In this document: piece by piece, positions 63,154 through 64,000 of the stretch
Position numbering within the stretch: position 1 is the first letter of the stretch
How the letters are laid out: each line of letters opens with the position of its first letter
Source of the DNA: CAJWOS01 sp964502005
Lineage (GTDB): Bacteria; Myxococcota_A; UBA796; UBA2385
Direction: 5' to 3'
Length of the DNA: 64,000 nt
NCBI GenBank assembly: GCA_964502005.1
Contig: CAZCUX010000010.1
Span: forward strand, 168,472-232,471
Program-made: the position numbers and the translations under genes
Notes under the pieces: model-generated
Seen by the model: the letters and a program-made list of their open reading frames with translations, nothing else
What the model was told of the DNA's origin: nothing
Databases searched by the model: none

Positions 63154-64000
63154 ATGCTGCCGAATCTGCCAAGGCCTTGGGGCCGCATCATCCGAATGGG
63201 AGCCGCGTTGTCCGCCTATCGAACCCACCTGCTGATTCTGCTGGCGGTGTATTCAACCGCTTGTGCGCCATATCCAGAAGGTCTGCGCGCCACCCCGCCA
63301 GGAAGCGGCCCCGAAGTTCGGGTCGACTGGGACGCCGAACCCCTCCCAGACATTCCCTATCCCAACGATCTCGCTACACGCGTCGACCGCCATAGCCCCA
63401 CGGGCTTGCGGCTGAATGTGCCCACCGCGGCAAACACTTGGGTGGAGGAAAAGGCACGCCTCAAGGTCAATATGTTGACCGGCTTCGGTGTTTACTCCCC
63501 AATCGCCGTCGGCTTCGACGCCCCGCTCGACCTCGACAACCTCGCCTCTCGCCACACCCAGGACGAAAAGCTCGGCGAAGACCAGTTTGTCGACGATGCT
63601 GTGTTTTTGGTTGACGTTACCCCGTCTTCCCCCGAATACCTTCGGCTCATTCCTATCGACATGGGCCAAGGCCGTTACCCCATGGATGCGGCACGAGGCG
63701 ACCGATACTTTCCCAACGACTCGCGGTCCGAGCACCCTAGTATCATTTTTGATACGGTTGACGAAGACATCAACGGCAACGGCGTTCTCGACTGGGGGGA
63801 GGACACCGACAACGATGGCGTACTCGACAAGGCCAATGTGTACCCCGAAGGCGGCGACCCACGCGATGACCTCCTCTCCTGGTACGAACGCGAAACCAAC
63901 ACACTGATTGTCCGTCCTGTACGCCCGTTGCGCGAAATGAACACCTACGCCGTCGTGGTCACAGAGCGCGTGGTCGGTGAAGATGGACAGCCCGCGCGCT
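63154..64000 (+). CDS. Lipoprotein with calcium-binding-type repeats, cut by the window end
   Basis: At least 282 residues; no stop before the window end. Start at ATG 63154 (GGGAA upstream) or 63196. The signal ends at a lipobox (LAVYSTACAPY). Mature sequence: RVDWDAEPLPDIPYPNDLAT, NMLTGFGVYSPIAVGFDAPL, then an Asp/Asn/Gly-rich segment DEDINGNGVLDWGEDTDNDG (VLD follows) that matches the thrombospondin-3/dockerin-type Ca2+ loop, then NTLIVRPVRPLREMNTYAVV. The pattern resembles large myxobacterial-type surface lipoproteins with Ig-like (Big_5/SbsA-type) folds. Function unknown. Confidence 0.8.
   Translation, partial: MLPNLPRPWGRIIRMGAALSAYRTHLLILLAVYSTACAPYPEGLRATPPGSGPEVRVDWDAEPLPDIPYPNDLATRVDRHSPTGLRLNVPTAANTWVEEKARLKVNMLTGFGVYSPIAVGFDAPLDLDNLASRHTQDEKLGEDQFVDDAVFLVDVTPSSPEYLRLIPIDMGQGRYPMDAARGDRYFPNDSRSEHPSIIFDTVDEDINGNGVLDWGEDTDNDGVLDKANVYPEGGDPRDDLLSWYERETNTLIVRPVRPLREMNTYAVVVTERVVGEDGQPAR

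Overview
The window is GC-rich and gene-dense, on both strands, with many four-base (ATGA-type) start/stop overlaps. It reads as the chromosome of a deltaproteobacterial / Myxococcota-type bacterium. Pointers are two secreted metalloproteases ending in a Cys / hydrophobic / Arg-rich tail like the MYXO-CTERM sorting signal, a myxobacterial RelA/SpoT-like protein, a PATAN-type protein, several lipoproteins with lectin or calcium-binding modules, pilT, and a very large PUFA-synthase-like megasynthase. I see no rRNA, canonical tRNA, CRISPR array, phage or insertion sequence. The taxonomic placement is inference from gene content.

Layout. 1-18.9 kb: an M36 protease coupled to a TPR protein; groES-groEL (minus strand); a coupled pair of unknown proteins; rpoZ with an acidic repeat tail; urocanase; khpA; an ECF sigma / anti-sigma / catalytically dead S41 protease operon behind an ECF-type promoter; a PATAN protein; a DUF1460 protein; and an MBL-fold hydrolase. 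18.9-28 kb: a phosphohexomutase with an upstream lipoprotein, glycerol kinase, a LON-domain protein, a PilZ protein, a gluconate-dehydrogenase-subunit-3-like protein and a YdjM-type membrane protein. 28.1-31.6 kb: an operon of two B12-binding radical SAM proteins and a small unknown protein. 31.6-44 kb: the main accessory feature, a 3,346-residue single-chain synthase (NPD-like, KS, AT, ACP, KS, four ACPs, KR, DH, phosphopantetheinyl transferase), followed 23 bp later by a GNAT acetyltransferase and flanked divergently by a MATE exporter. 44-48 kb: a lectin lipoprotein, a possible frameshifted small gene, and a TetR / fatty-acid-hydroxylase pair with a perfect 20-bp palindrome upstream. 48-64 kb: a BY-kinase, a RelA/SpoT-like protein, a matrixin, a coupled zinc-ribbon / ArsC-like / Hsp33 operon, a DUF805-SRPBCC fusion, a receiver protein, a pilT-thiS-cyclase-VTT operon, and a lipoprotein cut by the window end.

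The most unusual system is the megasynthase. Elongation, reduction, dehydration and its own carrier-activating enzyme sit on one chain, yet all five carrier domains have Thr where the phosphopantetheine Ser normally sits. There is no thioesterase, and the close GNAT gene could act in release or tailoring (inference). Secondary points of interest are the pseudo-protease in the sigma-factor operon, the coupled zinc-ribbon / ArsC / Hsp33 operon, the TetR operator and a candidate structured RNA near 58.9-59.0 kb.
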